A stretch of 64,000 nucleotides of DNA from Citrifermentans bremense. Lineage in GTDB: Bacteria > Desulfobacterota > Desulfuromonadia > Geobacterales > Geobacteraceae. The number at the start of each line of letters is the position of its first letter. The first letter of the stretch is position 1. Made by a program: the position numbers and the translations under genes. Shown piece after piece: positions 63,851 to 64,000 of this stretch. The stretch covers positions 4,394,494 to 4,458,493 of the forward strand of contig NZ_AP023213.1 in NCBI RefSeq assembly GCF_014218275.1, read 5' to 3'. Under the pieces are notes generated by a model. It was given only the letters and a program-made list of their open reading frames with translations. It searched no databases and was not told where the DNA came from.

Positions 63851-64000
63851 CTACTTGGTTGCGATGCTTACGGAAAGACGCTTGCGCCCTTTAGCCCTTC
63901 TCCTCTTGATAACGAGACGGCCGTTTTTGGTGGCCATGCGTACCAAGAAACCGTGGGTTCTTTTCCTGGAGGTATTGCTGGGTTGGAAGGTTCTTTTCAT
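63851..64000 (-). CDS. rpmH: 50S ribosomal protein L34
   Basis: The complete gene encodes 49 residues with the L34 signature MKRTFQPS and RTHGFLVRM, plus the Arg/Lys-rich end ([19 protein letters not shown]). The start codon is the last three bases of the window, so its promoter, and probably dnaA and the origin, lie just outside. It is transcribed before rnpA. Confidence 0.97.
   Translation of the reverse strand: MKRTFQPSNTSRKRTHGFLVRMATKNGRLVIKRRRAKGRKRLSVSIATK

Overview
This 64-kb window comes from a high-GC, dissimilatory metal-reducing deltaproteobacterium of the Geobacter lineage (Geobacter, Geomonas or Citrifermentans type). The evidence is the density of multiheme c-type cytochromes (PpcA-like trihemes, 4-, 5-, 10- and 12-heme proteins), a cytochrome b/Rieske/multiheme operon next to an ext-type conduit cluster, a tetraheme flavocytochrome c, bacteriohemerythrin, and LL-diaminopimelate aminotransferase for lysine. 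I saw no tRNA, rRNA, CRISPR array, insertion sequence or prophage.

Layout. 1-5.5 kb: end of a methyltransferase gene, fabH, a small membrane protein, HEAT-repeat proteins, and an HD-GYP protein that shares an N-terminal domain with the HEAT protein beside it. 5.6-12 kb: radA, a DksA-type regulator, a GAF-rich histidine kinase, small exported proteins (one behind a strong sigma-54-type promoter), bacteriohemerythrin and tpx. 12-17 kb: an orphan PEP-CTERM protein, an AI-2E-type permease, a thioredoxin-CcdA fusion, a glycosyltransferase gene stub and a soluble chemoreceptor. 17-22.5 kb: a six-gene minus-strand operon with 26 CXXCH sites, cytochrome b in two pieces and a Rieske protein, probably an inner-membrane quinol oxidase of the Cbc type. 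22.7-27.3 kb: extHIJK-like cluster (rhodanese lipoprotein, porin, small periplasmic protein, pentaheme cytochrome). The cytochrome gene has an in-frame TGA followed at once by a SECIS-like hairpin, so it probably encodes a selenoprotein. A LysR regulator diverges from this cluster.

28.9-40.5 kb: nifJ, an MFS transporter, then a porin plus tetraheme flavocytochrome pair with a sigma-54-type promoter and upstream repeats. Next to it lie an NtrC-type regulator and a sensor kinase with a periplasmic solute-binding domain, which together look like a self-contained substrate-sensing respiratory module. 40.8-52.3 kb: FIST protein plus kinase, a RecB-type nuclease fused to an XPD/DinG helicase, two PpcA-like cytochromes flanking a radical SAM/SPASM maturase with a cysteine-containing candidate precursor peptide, a P-loop/DRTGG protein, a membrane-tethered XRE regulator and a DJ-1/PfpI protein. 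52.5-57 kb: lysine operon lysA-dapA-dapB-dapL. 57.5-64 kb: the origin-proximal block rpmH-rnpA-yidD-yidC-mnmE-mnmG-rsmG with two parS sites between mnmE and mnmG.

Functionally the window joins central carbon and lysine metabolism, quinol oxidation, periplasmic electron carriers and an outer-membrane conduit. The least explained items are the selenocysteine cytochrome, the radical SAM/precursor pair, and the sigma-54-controlled flavocytochrome module.
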